The notes under the pieces are model-generated. The model had not been told where the DNA came from, ran no database searches, and worked only from the letters and a program-made list of their open reading frames with translations. A DNA stretch of 64,000 nucleotides from Ovis canadensis (lineage: Eukaryota; Chordata; Mammalia; Artiodactyla; Bovidae), in assembly GCF_042477335.2 (NCBI RefSeq), contig NC_091255.1:32528501-32592500 (forward strand), read 5' to 3'. Positions 43,745 to 55,174 of this stretch are shown one piece after another. Each line of letters opens with the position of its first letter. Positions within the stretch are counted from its first letter, which is position 1. A program made the position numbers and the translations under genes.

Positions 43745-43907
43745 AAGTGAAGTGAAGTGAAAGTTGCTCAGCTGTGTCCAACTCTTTGCTACCCCATGGA
43801 CTAAACAGTCTATGGAATTCTCTAAGAAAGAATACTAGAGTGGGTAGCCAATCCCATCTCCAGGGGATCTTCCCAACCCAGGGATTGAACACAGGTCTCC
43901 CGCATTG
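43745..43907 (-). mobile_element. Bov-tA SINE, left half, split by BovB
   Basis: Antisense copy: AGTTGCTCAGCTGTGTCCAA to GATTGAACACAGGTCTCCCG. It stops inside the tRNA-derived head at GCATTG, where BovB begins. The missing end (CTCTTTACCAGCCGAGCC) reappears at 47245. Confidence 0.85.
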
Positions 43908-46900
43908 TTCAGTTCAGTTCAGTCACTCAGTCGTGTCCAACTCTTTTCGACCCCATGAATCGCAGCACTCCAGGCCTCCCTATCCATCACCAACTCCCGG
44001 AGTTCACTCAGACTCACATCCATCGAGTCAGTGATGCCATCCAGCCATCTCATCCTCGGTCGTCCCCTTCTTCTCCTGCCCCCAATCCCTCCCAGCATCA
44101 GAGTCTTTTCCAATGAGTCAACTCTTTCCATCAGGTGGCCAAAGTACTGGAGTTTCAGCTTTAGCATCATTCCTTCCAAAGAAATCCCAGGGTTGATCTC
44201 CTTCAGAATGGACTGGTTGGATCTCCTTGCAGTCCAAGGGACTCTCAAGAGTATTCTCCAACACCAGTTCAAAAGCATCAATTCTTCAGTGCTCAGCCTT
44301 CTTCACAGTCCAACTCTCACATCCATACATGACCAGTGGAAAAACCATAGCCTTGACTAGACAGACCTTAGTCGGCAAAGTAATGTCTCTGCTTTTGAAT
44401 ATGCTATCTAGGTTGGTCATAACTTTCCTTCCAAGGAGTAAACATCTTTTCATTTCATGGCTGCAGTCACCATCTGCAGTGATTTTGGAGCCAAAAAAAA
44501 TAAAGTCTGACACTGTTTCCACTGTTTCCCCATCTATTTGTCACGAAGTGATGGGACCAGATGCCATGATCTTCGTTTTCTGAATGTTGAGCTTTAAGCC
44601 AACTTTTTCACTCTCCTCTTTTACTTTCATCAAGAGGCTCTTTAGCTCCTCTTCACTTCCTGCCATAAGGATGGTGTCATCTGCATATCTGAGGTGATTG
44701 ATATTTCTCCCGTCAATCTTGATTCCAGCTTGTGTTTCTTCCAGTCCAGCGTTTCTCATGATGTACTCTGCATATAAGTTAAATAAGCAGGGTGACAATA
44801 TACAGCCTTGACATACTCCTTTTCCTCTTTGGAGCCAGTCTGTTGTTCCATGTCCAGTTCTAACTGTTGATTCCTGGCCTGCATACAGATTTCTCAAGAG
44901 GCAGATCAGGTGGTCTGGTATTCCCATCTCTTTCAGAATTTTCCACAGTTTATTGTGATCCACACAGTCAAAGGGTTTGGCATAGTCAATAAATCAGAAG
45001 TAGATGTTTTTCTAGAACTCTCTTGCTTTTTCCATGATCCAGTGGATGTTGGCAATTTGATCTCTGGTTCCTCTGCCTTTCCTAAAACCAGCTTGAACAT
45101 CAGGGAGTTCATAGTTCATGTATTGCTGAAGCCTGGCTTGGAGAATTTTGAGCATTACTTTACTAGCATGTGAGATGAGTGCAATTGTGCAGTAGTTTGA
45201 GCATTCTTTGACATTGCCTTTCTTTGGAATTGGAATGAAAACTGACTTTTCCAGTCCTGTGGCCACTGCTGAGTTTTCCAAATTTGTTGCCATATTGAGT
45301 GCAGCACTTTCACAGCATCATCTTTCAGAATTTGAAATAGCTCTACTGGAATTCCATCACCTCCACTAGCTTTGTTCATAGTGATGCTTTCTAAGGCCCA
45401 CTTGACTTCACATTCCAAGATGTCTGGCTTTAGATGAGTGATCACACCATCGTGATTATCTGGGTCATGAAGATCTTTTTTATACAGTTCTTCTGTGTAT
45501 TCTTGCCATCTCTTCTTAATATCTTCTGCTTCTGTTAGGTCCATACCATTTCTGTCCTTTATTGAGCCCATCTTTGCATGAAATGTTCCCATGGTATCTC
45601 TAATTTTCTTGAAGAGATATCTAGTCTTTCCCATTCTGTTTTTTTCCTCTATTTCTTTGCATTGATCACTGAAGAAGGCTTTCTTATCTCTTCTTGCTAT
45701 TCTTTGGAACTCTGCATTCAGATGCTTCTATCTTTCCTTTTCTCCTTGGCTTTTCACTTTTCTTTTCACAGCTATTTGTAAGGCTTCCCCAGACAGCCAT
45801 TTTGCTTTTTTGCATTTCTTTTTCATGGGGATGGTCTTAATCCCTGTCTCCTGTACAATGTCACGAACCTCATTCCATAGTTCATCAGGCACTCTATCTA
45901 TCAGATCTAGGCCCTTAAATCTATTTCTCACTTCCACTGTATAGTCATAAGGGATTTGATTTAGGTCATACCTGAATGGTCTAGCGGTTTTCCCTGCTTT
46001 CTTCAATTTGAGTCTGAATTTGGTAATAAGGAGTTCATGATCTGAGCCACAGTCAGCTCCTGGTCTTGTTTTTGTTAACTGTGTAGAGTTTCTCCATCTT
46101 TGCTGCAGAGAATATAATCAATCTGATTTCGGTATTGACCATCTGGTGATGTCCATGTGTAGAGTCTGACAAGTGCATTTTCTTGGCAAAACTCTATTAG
46201 TCTTTGCCCTGCTTCATTCCGCATTCCAAGGCCCAATTTGCCTGTTACTCCAGGTGTTTCTTGACTTCCTACTTTTGCATTCCAGTCCCCTATAATGAAA
46301 AGGACATCTTTTGGGGTGTTAGTTCTAAAAGGTCTTGTAGGTCTTCATAGAACCATTCAACTTCAGCTTCTTTAGCATTACTGGTTGGGGCATAGACTTG
46401 GATTACTGTGATATTGAATGGTTTGCCTTGGAGTCGAACAGAGATCATTCTGTCGTTTTTGAGATTGCATCTAAGTACTGCATTTCGGACTCTTGTTGAC
46501 CATGCTGGCTACTCCATTTCTTCTGAGGGACTCCTGCCCGCAGTAGTAGATATAATGGTCATCTGAATTAAATTCACCCATTCCAGTCCATTTTAGTTTG
46601 CTGATTCCTAGCATGTCGACGTTCACCCTTGCCATCTCCTGTTTGACCACTTCCAATTTGCCTTGATTCATGGACCTTACATTCCAGATTCCTATGCAAT
46701 ATTGCTCTTTACAGCACCGGACCTTGCTTCTATCACCTGTCACATCCACAGCTGGGTATTGTTTTTGCTTTGGCTCCATCCCTTCATTCTTCCTGGAGTT
46801 ATTTCTCCACTGACCTCCAGTAGCATATTGGGCACCTACTGACTTGGGGAGTACCTCTTTCAGTATCCCACCATTTTGCCTTTTCATACTGTTCATGGGA

Positions 46901-47244
46901 TTCTCAAGGCAAGAATACTGAAGTGGTTTGCCATTCCCTTCTCCAGTGGACCACATTCTGTCAGACCTCTCCACCATGACCCGCCCGTCTTGGGTTGCCC
47001 CGCGGGCATGGCTTGGTTTCATTGAGTTAGACAAGGCTGTGGTCCTAGTGTGATTAGACTGACTAGTTTTCTGTGAGTATGGTTTCAGTGTGTCTGCCCT
47101 CTAATGCCCTCTTGCAACACCTACCATCTTACTTGGGTTTCTCTTACCTTGGGCGTGGGGTATCTCTTCATGGCTGCTCCAGCAAAGCACAGCCGCTGCT
47201 CCTTACCTTGGATGAGGGGTGTCTCCTCCCGCTGCCCTTCCTGA
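43908..47244 (-). mobile_element. Near-complete BovB LINE inserted in a SINE
   Basis: An RTE-clade LINE of about 3.3 kb in antisense orientation, with the 3' UTR at the left and the 5' region at the right. The coding parts are decayed but in order from the right. The endonuclease start is at 46471-47034 (CIGIWNVRSMNQGKLEVVKQ). The thumb/finger region is at 45155-45634. Reverse transcriptase is at 44541-44963 (LKLNIQKTK, HLRYADDTILMAG with the YADD catalytic motif). The C-terminus is at 43919-44522 ([20 protein letters not shown]). At least three frame changes separate these pieces, plus stops in the endonuclease, so it is inactive. It is the best BovB reference in the window. Confidence 0.93.
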
Positions 47245-47396
47245 CTCTTTACCAGCCGAGCCACAAGGGAAGCCCAAGAATCCTGGAGTGGGTAGCCTCT
47301 CCCTTCTCCAGTGGATCTTCCTGACCCAGGAATTGAACCAGAGCTTCCTGCATTGCAGACGGACTTGTTACCAACTAAGCTATCAGGGAAGCAGTA
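47245..47396 (-). mobile_element. Bov-tA SINE remainder plus a second tRNA-type head
   Basis: CTCTTTACCAGCCGAGCCAC completes the SINE split by BovB. From about 47275 a second partial Bov-tA follows (GGAGTGGGTAGCCTCTCCCT to ACTAAGCTATCAGGGAAGCA). A third copy of TTTGTCTGCATA lies at 47399-47410, just right of it. Confidence 0.75.
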
Positions 47397-47689
47397 TGTT
47401 TGTCTGCATATGGCTGCTAAGTGGTTGTTGCTGTGGGCACACAAGCAGAGGACCTCCTATGTGCTTTCTTTCTCAATCTTTCTTTATGGTTCTTTTCTAG
47501 CTCTGAGGAAGGAAGGCACCACATTTTAAGATGCTCTAGGGTCAAGGAACTGAGGCAGCCTCCAACCTCAGGCCAGTGAGGTCCTGAGGCCCTCAGTCCC
47601 CTAACCTACAAGGAACTGAGTCCTGCCAGTGATCGTAGCCTTGCAAGAGGACTAGGTCAAGTATTTTTGATGAGATTTAGCATCCATAT

Positions 47690-47975
47690 TGAGAGGTTCT
47701 GAAGTTTAAAATATATATGATTCTAAGGACAGTATGAAAAATAAGAATGTAAAATATCTCACTTATTTCATAATATTGATTATATGTTGAGATGATAATG
47801 TTTTAGATATACGAATAAAAGAAAATGAATCATTTAAATTAATTTCACTTGTTTACTTTAGCTTTAAAATGGTCCTTGCTACAAACTCAGGAACAGTCTT
47901 GTCCCCATGAGGCTTCTAAAAAATTTTAAATTATGTATATGGCTCAGATTAAGTTTCTATTGCGTGGCTCTGGAT
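47690..47975 (-). mobile_element. hAT-Charlie type DNA transposon remnant (MER3/MER5-like)
   Basis: GTTGAGATGATAATGTTTTA, AATTAATTTCACTTGTTTAC, ATTATGTATATGGCTCAGAT and the end TTTCTATTGCGTGGCTCTG match a common ancient non-autonomous hAT element I remember. The family name is tentative. 47413-47689 and 47976-48138 are unassigned. Confidence 0.5.
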
Positions 47976-48138
47976 GATATCTTCTTCTCCAAAAATTATT
48001 TAATTTTGCATCTATTAGGCACTAAGATTAGATCACTTTTGTTCAATCTGGACCTGAGCTGATTCAAAGCTGAGTTTCATTGTTTGTGAAGGTTGGCCAG
48101 TTACCATTTCCTAATAAACAATCCAGCCCTCCAAAAGA

Positions 48139-48419
48139 GGGCTGCTGCTGCTGCTGCTAAGTCGCTTCAGTCGTGTCCAACTCTGTGCGACTCCATAGAC
48201 GGCAGCCCACCAGGCTCCCCCGTCCATGGGATTCTCCAGGCAAGAATATTGGAGTGGGTTGCCATTTCCTTCTCCAATGCATGAAAGTGAAAAGTGAAAG
48301 TGAAGTCTCTCAGTCACGTCCGACTCTCAGTGACCCCATGGACTGCAGCCCACCAGGCTCCTCCATCCATGGGATTTTCCAGGCAAGAGTACTGGAGTGG
48401 GTCACCATTGCCTTCTCCG
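48139..48419 (-). mobile_element. BOV-A2 dimer SINE
   Basis: Antisense dimer: (GCT)n start, AAGTCGCTTCAGTCGTGTCC, linker GAAAGTGAAAAGTGAAAGTG, and a second unit from AGTCTCTCAGTCACGTCCGA to ACCATTGCCTTCTCCGG. Confidence 0.9.
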
Positions 48420-49771
48420 GAAAAGGGAGAAAAGCTGTCAAAATCCACTTCTTAAAGAAGAAATACAACTGGCCAGTTAATATGTGAAAAGATATCCAAC
48501 TTCAGTTTTAACTGGAATTGAAAATCCAAATAAAAATACTGCCATTTCTCAACCTTCAGTTTGTAAAAATTAAAGGTATTTATTTATTTATAACAACTCT
48601 TTATGAAAGGGACGTGGTAAACAGACACTGTCATAACTTAGTGGATGTACAAATTAGTGCTAAGTGTCATGGGGTAGATAGAGTGGTGGAAGTGGTGGTG
48701 TAAAGTTCTCAAAATGTTTTCTGGGTTCATCCTCACAAAAAAGTTCACCTAGAAAATTATATCAAAGGTCATTTAATGTGAAGAACCCTGGAGAGATGAT
48801 CGCGTCCCAGTTCTTTATGGAACAAGTCCAGCCATAGAGAAGCACTTTCTAAGGTCATAGAGTGGTGGTTACAGCCCACACTCATGGTTGTCATTCTCAA
48901 GAATTTTTCCCGTTGAGAGAAGCTCATTCTCTTTAACCCCAAAGTGTCTGGAGACCCAAGAGTATCAGGAAAGAGACCAATTTCATCTGTGTTCTTTAGA
49001 CTGTCACCAGGTGCTGCACCCAGAGGCAAGGAGGCTGTTGATTTTGACGGCCCAGTGTGGTTATGGAGGATGAAGCCTCAGCACACACATCTTCCCACGC
49101 TCTTCTCCATCTGTCAGTCCTGCCCTCTGTCTTTCTAGGATCATCTCCTAGCCAGAGGAAGCAGAAGAGGAATACCTAAACTGCTTTCTATCATTACACC
49201 TTCATCAAAACTTAAACTTTTCTTTTCCTGGTTGGAGGGGTGGGGCCCAACAGTAACATCAAAGGTGCTAGTTATTCCATGGCCATATGCTAATAGGAAG
49301 TGATTCTATAGATGAATTCTTATCCCCCCTCCTATTCATTCTTCCTTTTCTCTACACCCATCCTTGACCTCATCAGCATTCCTTAGGCATCTAGTTTGAT
49401 ACCCTTAATTCTCTCATCCTTTCTCATCTCCCATCCTCTCATGTCCTTTTCCTAATTTCCATTTTTCCTGCTTATTTCTTTTGCTCACCATCCTGTCCCA
49501 TCCCTCCACATATCCTCATTTTCATCTTCAGTCCTCCACTCCCAAGTCTTTCCTACTTCTCACTCTTATACCTTTTCTTCCTATCTTTATCTCAGCCTAT
49601 CCTTCCAGTTTCTCAACTCCAAGAAGAGATTACAAAGAAGACAAGTCCCAGGCGTAGCCATGGACAGTTTTGGGAATGACAGAGTAGAGAAACTATTTTT
49701 CCAGGTTACTGCCCTCGTGGGAAATTTCCTTCAACTCAGAAAAGGCAGAAAAGGAGGGACCCTATCACCCC
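48420..49771. other. Unassigned flank, pyrimidine-rich part
   Basis: No gene or repeat is recognised over about 1.35 kb. About 49370-49620 is strongly C/T-rich on the plus strand. This is the 3' side of the OR3A2 gene, so its untranslated 3' sequence may begin here. Confidence 0.4.
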
Positions 49772-50719
49772 TCATGTCAGTGATTGCCTCCCTACAAGTA
49801 CCCGCCACAGGACACCCCGAACATCAGAGTTTCTAAGACTGTAGATAAGTGGGTTCAGCATGGGATTGATAATTGTGTTGAAAACTCCAACTCCCTTATC
49901 CTTGTCTGAAGCCTCCTCTGAACCCAGGCGCATGTAGTTGAACATACCAGTCCCATAGAAGAGGCAGACCACAGTGAGGTGGGAGCCACACGTGGAGAAG
50001 GCTTTCTTCCTGCCCTCCGCTGAGCGGATTTGTAGAACTGCAGCAGCCACATGGATGTAGGAGATGATGATGAGAACCACAGGTGTTCCTGCCATTATGA
50101 AACTCATGCCAAAGAGCAGCAGCTGGTTGAGCTGGGTGCTGGAGCAGGAGAGCTGGAAGAGCTGCGGGAGGTCACAGTAGAAGTGGTTGACCTCGTTGGG
50201 ACCACAGAAGTTAAGGGTGCTTAGGGCAATAGTGTGAATCAGTGCATTGGTGATGGCACAAGCCCAGGACACAACCACTAGTATCCTCTGGACTGTCTGG
50301 CTCATGCGAGTGCTGTAGGTGAGAGGTCGGCAGATGGCCAAGAATCGATCATAGGCCATGGCTGTCAACAGGAAGCAGTCCATCCCAGCCAGAAGGTGGA
50401 AGAAGAAGAGCTGGGAGAGGCAGGCTGCATAGGGAACTGTGCGCTTGTGGGACAGGGGACGACTCAACATGGCAGGAACAGTGACGGTGATGCACCCAAT
50501 GTCCAGCACCGATAGATTCCCCAGGAAGAAGTACATGGGAGTGTGGAGTTTGGGTTCCACCAAGATGGCTGCCAGGATGCTGAGGTTCCCCCCAACAGTG
50601 ACCATGTAGGCAAAGAGGAAGAGTACGAAGACCATAGGCTGTAGGTTTTCTGTTTCCACTAAGCCCAGTAAAATAAATTCAGTTACAGCTGTCCTGTTGG
50701 TTCTAGCTTCTGGCTGCAT
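49772..50719 (-). CDS. OR3A2: Olfactory receptor, OR3A2 type, intact
   Basis: An odorant receptor of family 3, subfamily A: a seven-helix G-protein-coupled receptor of olfactory cilia. It has 315 codons from ATG at 50717-50719 to TGA at 49772-49774. Features are NRT glycosylation at 8-10, GN (44-45), LHTPMYFF, C100, [12 protein letters not shown] from 121 (DRF instead of DRY is usual in OR3A), cysteines 172, 182 and 192, KAFSTC (239-244) and PMLNPLIY (286-293). The [17 protein letters not shown] segment matches human OR3A2/OR3A3 rather than OR3A1. I chose OR3A2 from cluster order, so the exact ortholog is less certain than the subfamily. It is about 83 percent identical by hand count (55 differences in 315) to the OR3A1-type gene 8.5 kb away on the same strand, a tandem duplicate. 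Confidence 0.93.
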   Translation of the reverse strand: MQPEARTNRTAVTEFILLGLVETENLQPMVFVLFLFAYMVTVGGNLSILAAILVEPKLHTPMYFFLGNLSVLDIGCITVTVPAMLSRPLSHKRTVPYAACLSQLFFFHLLAGMDCFLLTAMAYDRFLAICRPLTYSTRMSQTVQRILVVVSWACAITNALIHTIALSTLNFCGPNEVNHFYCDLPQLFQLSCSSTQLNQLLLFGMSFIMAGTPVVLIIISYIHVAAAVLQIRSAEGRKKAFSTCGSHLTVVCLFYGTGMFNYMRLGSEEASDKDKGVGVFNTIINPMLNPLIYSLRNSDVRGVLWRVLVGRQSLT

Positions 50720-50725
50720 GAGTCT

Positions 50726-50735
50726 CTGTAAGGAA
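50726..50735 (-). promoter_or_regulatory. Candidate 3' splice site, OR3A2 coding exon
   Basis: On the minus strand TTCCTTACAG ends 6 nt before the ATG. The OR3A1-type gene has TTCCTTGCAG at the same spacing. It could join a non-coding 5' exon to the coding exon. The conserved position supports this, but a transcript has not been seen. Confidence 0.5.
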
Positions 50736-50739
50736 ATGT

Positions 50740-51560
50740 CACAAGTATGGAAGTTTCAATCTACTTAATGTACTTTTTCAACATAAATATTTTAAACCAC
50801 ATATGTTCAGAGCCCCATGGTGAGTTCCTAGCTGTCCGAGTAATGTTTATCCCACTCCCCAGGGTCACTTACACCTCACTCACTGACTACCTTCATCCCT
50901 CCATGTTTTCACCCTACTCATGGCTGAGATGCCCCAAACCACCAGAACTTTGTCCCTCCCATCTTCTCCCAGTTGAAAAATGTTAGAATACTTGGGAAAA
51001 TAAATTCAGATAAAAGCAAACTTCCTCTTTGAATACAGTGAGACTAAAATGTAAATCCCCCAATTTACTCTGAGGGATCAGCCCAAACCAACAAACAGAT
51101 TTCAAAATAGAAAAATTAATGGTATTTGGAGAGAAATATCTAGAAAGCATTTGAAAACACAACCTAGGTTCCAAGACTCCTAGAAGTAATGATGATCAAG
51201 CTAACGTATGGCAAGAGTCAGAAAGAAGATACCCGTGACTGTGGCTATGAGGAACTCCAGCCCTTTCTCCAAGGTGGGGGACATAGTCTGAAGAATAAAA
51301 TAAAAAAATCTTTATGTCAATAAATTGCTAGTATTATTTGCTAGTCTTGTTGCTAATTATTCCCTTACATGAGACTTGGAATAATGGCTTATTTTAAACT
51401 AATTTCTTTTCATAGTATCGTCTACTTGCTTCTGGAATCAAAATTTTAAGCATGACCTGCGGATTGGTTGCTACTAGATGTAGTTAGTTTTCTGCACAGC
51501 AAGTTGCATCTTCCACTTGCCCTTGTTTCAGGCATGGTAGACTGACCAGTAGCTCTAACG
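50740..51560. other. Unassigned stretch upstream of OR3A2
   Basis: The presumed 5' intron and promoter side of the OR3A2 gene. No repeat family or defined promoter motif is identified by eye. Confidence 0.35.
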
Positions 51561-51660
51561 GCATGTGTGCAGGCTCTGTAGTGGCCAACTCTTTGTGACC
51601 TCTTGAACTGTACCCCGCCAGGCTCCTCTGTCCATGGGATTTCCCAAGTAAGAATACTGT
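51561..51660 (-). mobile_element. Bov-A fragment
   Basis: Antisense Bov-A 3' part (GTAGTGGCCAACTCTTTGTG, ACCCCGCCAGGCTCCTCTGT), about 100 bp. 51661-51910 is unassigned. Confidence 0.8.
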
Positions 51661-51910
51661 ACCTATTACGCACGTGCATAATAAAGAACCAGACTGAGCT
51701 AAGTCTTTCAGATCTTACAATAAATTCTTGATTTAAAAAAAATCCACGACTCTCTATTGCCCATGGAATAAGCAGAGCCAGGGCTTCACTGAGAGTAACA
51801 TTGTTTCCCTGCATAGAATGCACTGGATCAGAGGCTGGGAAGTCAGAACAGCAGGGACAGGGTGATGAGAGCCTGAGCTTGGGTGAAAATTGGATATGGT
51901 GATCTCTAAG

Positions 51911-52053
51911 GTGCTGGATGGCATCACTGACTCGATGGATGTGAATCTGAGTGAACTCTGGGAGCTGGTGATGGACAGGGAGGCCTGGCACGCTGCGATT
52001 CATGGGGTCGCAAAGAGTCGGACATGACTTGAGCGACTGAACTGAACTGAAGA
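51911..52053 (+). mobile_element. BovB 3' terminus
   Basis: Sense copy, only about 140 bp: GGATGGCATCACTGACTCGA to GAGCGACTGAACTGAACTGA. Confidence 0.87.
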
Positions 52054-52309
52054 TATCCTTAAAATTCTGAGATCACATGATTGGTGAGATATGAGGATCA
52101 TCTTCAGGCCTGATCATCATTGATGAAATTGATAATTGATAAATACAGATAGGCAAATCCCTGGATGGAAAGTAGTTCTTTTCATATATTATATTAAGGA
52201 GCAATGACCTGCTCTCTGTTTTTGCTTTGGAGTCCATTTTGACCCAAACATTGATTGTAACCCTGTGGTTTTCTAACCTCCTTTCTCATGCTGTTTTCTG
52301 TACTGGTGA

Positions 52310-52630
52310 TGACTTCCTTCCAACTCCACATGCCCAGGTATTTCAAGAGTTGACTCCAATGCTCACTTCTGAACGAATCCTCCCTGGAAACTTCTCCATC
52401 TCAAAAGGAGCTCTGTCTCTTCTAAACTTCCACTACACATTATTTTATTGAACTTATTACAGTTTCCCTTCTAGCTAAGTTATTTTCCTATAAAGTATAT
52501 CTCCCCTACTTCTCTGTAAGCTAATTGAGGACAAAAATATTAATACATGTTTGACTCAGTTTTGCAGTAACAGTACTTAGCACAATACTTCCCTTATAGT
52601 ATATGCTTAATATTTTTAAATAAAAGAATG
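52310..52630 (+). mobile_element. L2 LINE 3' end
   Basis: Sense L2: AATCCTCCCTGGAAACTTCT, TCTGTAAGCTAATTGAGGAC, CAGTACTTAGCACAATACTT, TATATGCTTAATATTTTTAA. It is strongly diverged. Confidence 0.5.
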
Positions 52631-52737
52631 GATCAGTCAAATGTTCATAGGATTTCAGAGAAAGAAAACATCAGTATGAGCTAGAGTTGTCATGGAAGAG
52701 TCTCTGGTTATATTGGACTCTGGGATAGAATTTTATG

Positions 52738-52831
52738 TGTGTGCATGCTTAGTTGCTCAATTGTATCCGATTCTTTGCAACCCCATGGACTGCAGCCCTC
52801 CAGGCTCCTTCTCCATGGGGTTCTCCAGGTA
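52738..52831 (-). mobile_element. 94-bp Bov-A fragment with TSD
   Basis: Antisense Bov-A 3' part (TTAGTTGCTCAATTGTATCC, CCCATGGACTGCAGCCCTCC). TSD AGAATTTTATG occurs at 52727-52737 and 52832-52842. Confidence 0.88.
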
Positions 52832-52842
52832 AGAATTTTATG

Positions 52843-53408
52843 GATTAGTATAGTTTAAGGAAGTAACAGGGGCAGGTGCATGTGCAAGGTTGTTGCAAGG
52901 ACTACTGATTTCTTTGGTTTTGATGGGACAAACAGATAGAAATCTATGATGACATGTTCCTTGTCATGTAAACCACTCATAATAATAAGGCCCTTAGGAG
53001 AGGTATACCTTACAGACAAGCAAGTTATGGCCAGGGATAGAAGAGCAACAAAACAGCTGCTGACAACCCTCAGTTGGCTGGAGATGCAGGTTGTTTGAAA
53101 TCAGTGAGATTCTGGGACGAACTCAGATCTTCCAGAGACATCTAGAGTGCCTGATGGTTATCATGCCCATCACTGAGGATTACCGCTCTCAGGGCTTCAT
53201 AATGAGCCCCGGTTTCTCCCTACTAAGCCATGACTAACTCCTACTCTGGAATTCCACCCAACTCCTCCGAGATTCCAGTGATGAAACAGTTCAGCAAGGC
53301 CTCTGACTGGAGTCAAGTTTCTAACTACCTGATGGAGTGGGTCCTGGGCAGCAAACTGGACTCAGTGAATCCCCTTAATAAACTCCTAAGAGGGGTAGGT
53401 GTTAAGCA
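52843..53408. other. Unassigned stretch
   Basis: No gene family or repeat is recognised. A 64-codon frame starting at 53230 has no known signature and runs into the next SINE. Confidence 0.4.
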
Positions 53409-53737
53409 GGGGCTTCCATGGTAGCTCAGCTGGGAAAGAATCTGCCTGCAATGCAAGAGATCCCAATTGGATTCCTGGATTGGGAAGATCCCGTAGAGAA
53501 GGGATAGCCTACTTATTCCAGTATGCTTGGGCTTCCCTGGTGGCTCAGATAGTAAAGAATCTGCCTGCAATGCGAGAGACCTGGGTTTAATCCCTGGGTT
53601 GGGAAGACCCCCTGGAGGGGGGAACGGCAACCCACTCCAGTATTCTTGCCTGGAGACTCCCCATGGACAGAGGAGCCTGGCAGGCTATAGTCTATGGGGT
53701 CACAAAGAGCAGGACGAGCGACTAAGCACAGCACAAG
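53409..53737 (+). mobile_element. Two tandem Bov-tA SINEs (first truncated at its 3' side)
   Basis: The first head GGCTTCCATGGTAGCTCAGC (53410) is followed by about 100 bp. A second, complete head GGCTTCCCTGGTGGCTCAGA (53529) then leads into a full Bov-A part ending near GGACGAGCGACTAAGCACAG. The arrangement resembles the double head at 47245-47396. Confidence 0.85.
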
Positions 53738-54680
53738 CATTGCAGAGAGCAGGCTTCATCCAAAAGAAGGAGACATGGACAAAAGGGCCCAGAAAAGGAG
53801 CCAAGATCTTTGGGTTACAGTTCCAGATCTTCTAAAAAGGCTCCCTACTTCAGGGACATCAGTTGCACCAAGTATAAAATCAGTTTGAGCTGATGGCAGC
53901 AGAAGCTCCTTTCTGTTTTGTATGAGCAGAGGAAAAACCTGCTCTTACAAAGTGAGGACTCTTACAGAATGAGTACTCACCCTGGCACAGGCATAGACAC
54001 CAGAGAGTATTTTCAGGAGAAGATGAGGAGCTCTGCAGACCTATCCACCCAGAAATCCAGGAAGGGGCTTTGTACAAGAAAATTAAAGAAATTATAGGAC
54101 TGTCTTCTCAATGGTATCTCCCAGCGGCCTCAGAAATTAGCCCTCCCAGGAAAGCAGAGACAAATGGGGGAGGGAGACAAGTTGTTTCATAAACAACTCA
54201 AGCTTTTCATAAATATAGCAACAATGCCTCATACCTTCTCGTATTTAGACTTTCCTTGAGGAAAAAAAAAGTTATCTCTAGCCTTGGCTTTATGGCAGGT
54301 CATTAGGTTAAGTGATACATAGTCCACTAATGGTGGGGTTGCTGAGGTCTGCAGGACTTGTCCATATTCTCCAAGTCACCCAGGAAGTTAGAGGTGTAAT
54401 TGAGACTAGATATGGGTTTCCTGAGAGAACAGTTTTCTTTCTCAGATGTCAGCCCCAAGCAGGGCCTATGAGCAGAGAGCAGCTAATTTCCAGACTTGCT
54501 GTGGACCTGGGGATGTGGAGGAAGCCCCAGCAGAGAGGAAGAGGGAGAAGCTTTCTTCAAATCCAGTTTCCTAATGAGTCCTCAAGAATGTGGAGCTTCC
54601 TCCCTCAGAGCCTCATTAGTGGGGCCTCTGGGACTGTGTCTTGGGGATCCTGTAATGATTCTGGAAGTGCTGGTAAAAGA
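53738..54680. other. Unassigned stretch
   Basis: No gene or repeat is recognised over about 940 bp. Confidence 0.4.
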
Positions 54681-54691
54681 GGTATGTTGAG

Positions 54692-55069
54692 GGACTTCCC
54701 TGGTAGTTCAGAGGTAAAGAATCTGCTCGCCAATGCAGGGGACATGGGTTCAGTCCCTGGTTGGGGAAGATCCCACATGGCGAGGAGCAACTGAGCCTGT
54801 GTGCTGCAACTACTGCACCTGTGCTCTAGAGCCCGGAAGCCACAACTACTGAGCCCATGCATTGCAGCTACTGAAGACTTCACACCCTAGAGCCGCTGCT
54901 CCATAAGATAAGCCAGAGCAAGGAGAAGCCCGCTTTGCAGTAAGAGAGCAGCTCCCATTCACCGCAACTAGAAAAAGCCTGTGCACAGTAATGAAGACCC
55001 AGCACAGTCAAAAATAAATAAATAAATTTATGTTTTTAAAGTTTGACTCACTTAAAAAAAAAAAAAAGA
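54692..55069 (+). mobile_element. CHR-family SINE (long) with A-tail
   Basis: Sense copy from GGACTTCCCTGGTAGTTCAG to a long A-run, with repeated CTGCAACTACTG/CACAACTACTGAG modules. Probable TSDs are GGTATGTTGAG (54681-54691) and CATATGTTGAG (right). Confidence 0.85.
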
Positions 55070-55174
55070 CATATGTTGAGCTTGAAGGACTCCTGGTTAG
55101 GTCTCAGCATACTCTGAGAAAGGAAATACCATTCATGTCCAAAAAGAAATAACTTATTCATTAACAATAATTCC

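Noticed and set aside
44541-44963. YADD reverse transcriptase frame as a retron, DGR or other reverse-transcriptase system
   Set aside because: The motifs, 3' UTR and copy number in the window identify BovB, a common ruminant LINE.
49370-49620. Pyrimidine-rich block as a regulatory element of OR3A2
   Set aside because: Composition alone, downstream of the gene, with no recognisable site; kept only as a note.
53529-53600. tRNA gene
   Set aside because: The tRNA-like boxes belong to Bov-tA SINE heads, repeated many times in both orientations across the window.
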